DNA of 64,000 nucleotides from Candidatus Kapaibacterium sp. Its GTDB lineage: Bacteria; Bacteroidota; Ignavibacteria; Kapaibacteriales; UBA2268. Under the pieces are notes generated by a model. It saw nothing but the letters and a program-made list of their open reading frames with translations. It did no database searches and was not told the origin of the DNA. Within the stretch, counting starts at the first letter, position 1, and each line of letters starts with the position of its first letter. The position numbers and the translations under genes were made by a program. This document shows positions 63,254 through 64,000 of the stretch, piece after piece. The stretch covers positions 1,711,950 through 1,775,949 of the forward strand of contig CP058732.1 of NCBI GenBank assembly GCA_013414795.1. Direction: 5' to 3'.

Positions 63254-64000
63254 ATGAAAAAGAAGAAGATTCTTTTCATTTTTGGGACAAGACCAGAAGG
63301 TATCAAATTAGCCACCTTAATCAAGAAATTCAAAGAGGATAAGGACTTTGAAGCCATTACTTGCATTACTTCCCAACATCGAGAAATGCTTATGCAAGTT
63401 GTCGAATACTTTAACTTGCCAATTGACTTCGACCTACAAGTAATGATAGAAAACCAAACTCTCGATTATATTACCTCCCGTACAGTTGAAAAATTAGAGG
63501 GTGTATTTGCAAAAGTCAAACCCGATTTGGTTATTGTTCAAGGAGATGCAACCACTTCTTTCATCGGTGCACTTTCTTCCTTTTACCATAAAGTACCAGT
63601 TGCACATATTGAAGCAGGGCTTCGGACTTTCGATAAAAATTTTCCATACCCCGAAGAACTTAATCGGTGCTTGATAACTCAAATTTCTGATTTGCATTTC
63701 GCACCTACAAAGAACGCTGTAAATAATCTAAAACTTGAGCATATACCAGATGAACGTATTTTCCTTGTTGGCAACACAACTATCGACGCTCAACTACACA
63801 CAATTGGTTACGTAGAAAACAACATCGAAATTTTCAAAGATAAGTTTAAATTTATCGATTTCAACAAAAAAGTCATTCTTGTTACTTGTCATCGACGTGA
63901 AAATTTTGGACAACCATTTATCGAAATTTGCAATGCACTCTCGGAAATTGCACAAAAGTTCAAAGAAATTGAAATCGTATTTCCAGTTCATCTTAATCCG
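63254..64000 (+). CDS. wecB: UDP-N-acetylglucosamine 2-epimerase, N-terminal part
   Basis: An open frame from ATG at 63254 to the window edge (249 codons, 3' end missing). N-terminal GT-B type domain with FGTRPEGIKLATLI, CITSQHREMLMQVVEYF, IVQGDATTSFIGALSSFY, VAHIEAGLRTFDKNFPYPEELNR, LHFAPTKNAVNNL, VGNTTIDAQ and VTCHRRENFG. It converts UDP-GlcNAc to UDP-ManNAc for surface polysaccharide. The usual PEAIKM motif reads PEGIKL here. About two-thirds of a typical 360-380 residue protein is visible. Confidence 0.94.
   Translation, partial: MKKKKILFIFGTRPEGIKLATLIKKFKEDKDFEAITCITSQHREMLMQVVEYFNLPIDFDLQVMIENQTLDYITSRTVEKLEGVFAKVKPDLVIVQGDATTSFIGALSSFYHKVPVAHIEAGLRTFDKNFPYPEELNRCLITQISDLHFAPTKNAVNNLKLEHIPDERIFLVGNTTIDAQLHTIGYVENNIEIFKDKFKFIDFNKKVILVTCHRRENFGQPFIEICNALSEIAQKFKEIEIVFPVHLNP

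Overview
The window is an AT-rich, gene-dense bacterial chromosome segment with short intergenic gaps and no gene-free stretch over about 170 bases. It most likely comes from the Bacteroidota/Chlorobiota (FCB) group, close to Ignavibacteria or Kapabacteria. Three signs point there: proteins with type IX secretion (T9SS) C-terminal sorting domains plus a PorV/PorQ-type barrel; promoters with the Bacteroidota TTTG / TAnnTTTG signature, including a repeated TAATTTTG octamer; and MotA/MotB together with an NAD-linked [FeFe]-hydrogenase, which fits Ignavibacteria-like anaerobes better than typical Bacteroidia. The phylum call is inference from protein families; no marker rRNA is present.

Layout. 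1-550: the 5' part of a DNA methyltransferase gene carrying an in-frame stop, then tRNA-Ser(GCU). 600-5640: rpmB, then a motility block (TPR lipoprotein, motA, motB, and a receiver protein with a catalytically degenerate HD-GYP domain). 5640-15400 (minus strand): YgbA-type Cys-rich protein, putative metalloprotease, lpdA, an orphan sugar-type ABC permease, and a housekeeping run phoH-cdaA-pcm-miaA-dacB, preceded by a LysM protein/lipoprotein pair. 15450-22880: a giant FG-GAP/ASPIC T9SS cargo, a SAM hydrolase, and a plus-strand trio ending in a PorV-like protein. 23000-32200: a multi-PAS histidine kinase, a small metabolic cluster (YjbQ, DUF6485, DUF1579-like, acyl-CoA dehydrogenase, FabL-like reductase), a PpiD/SurA foldase and a TraB/GumN protein. 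32200-38870: a solute-binding lipoprotein, feoA-feoB with a DtxR-family regulator, a double glycosyltransferase-TPR protein, and tRNA-Thr(CGU).

38870-45450 (minus strand): a tight four-gene unit of an NBD1-less ClpB, a vWA/OmpA/SPOR lipoprotein, a small c-type cytochrome and a one-heme outer-membrane barrel, followed by a lipoprotein and proline dehydrogenase. 45530-52800: a secreted T9SS metalloprotease, mtgA, a nuclease lipoprotein and smc. 52920-60100: htrA, facing a histidine kinase-receiver-hydC-hydB-hydA hydrogenase operon. 60150-64000: purH and hslU, then the start of wecB running off the edge.

The parts fit together as an anaerobic or microaerophilic cell that takes up ferrous iron, supplies it to Fe-S and heme enzymes, couples NAD(H) to hydrogen, and exports T9SS cargo. 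The observations most worth checking are the shortened ClpB and its operon partners, the cytochrome/heme-barrel pair, the dead HD-GYP receiver beside the stator genes, the kinase/receiver-coupled hydrogenase, the mirrored 34-base divergent promoter at 32171-32204, and the nonsense codon in the methyltransferase.
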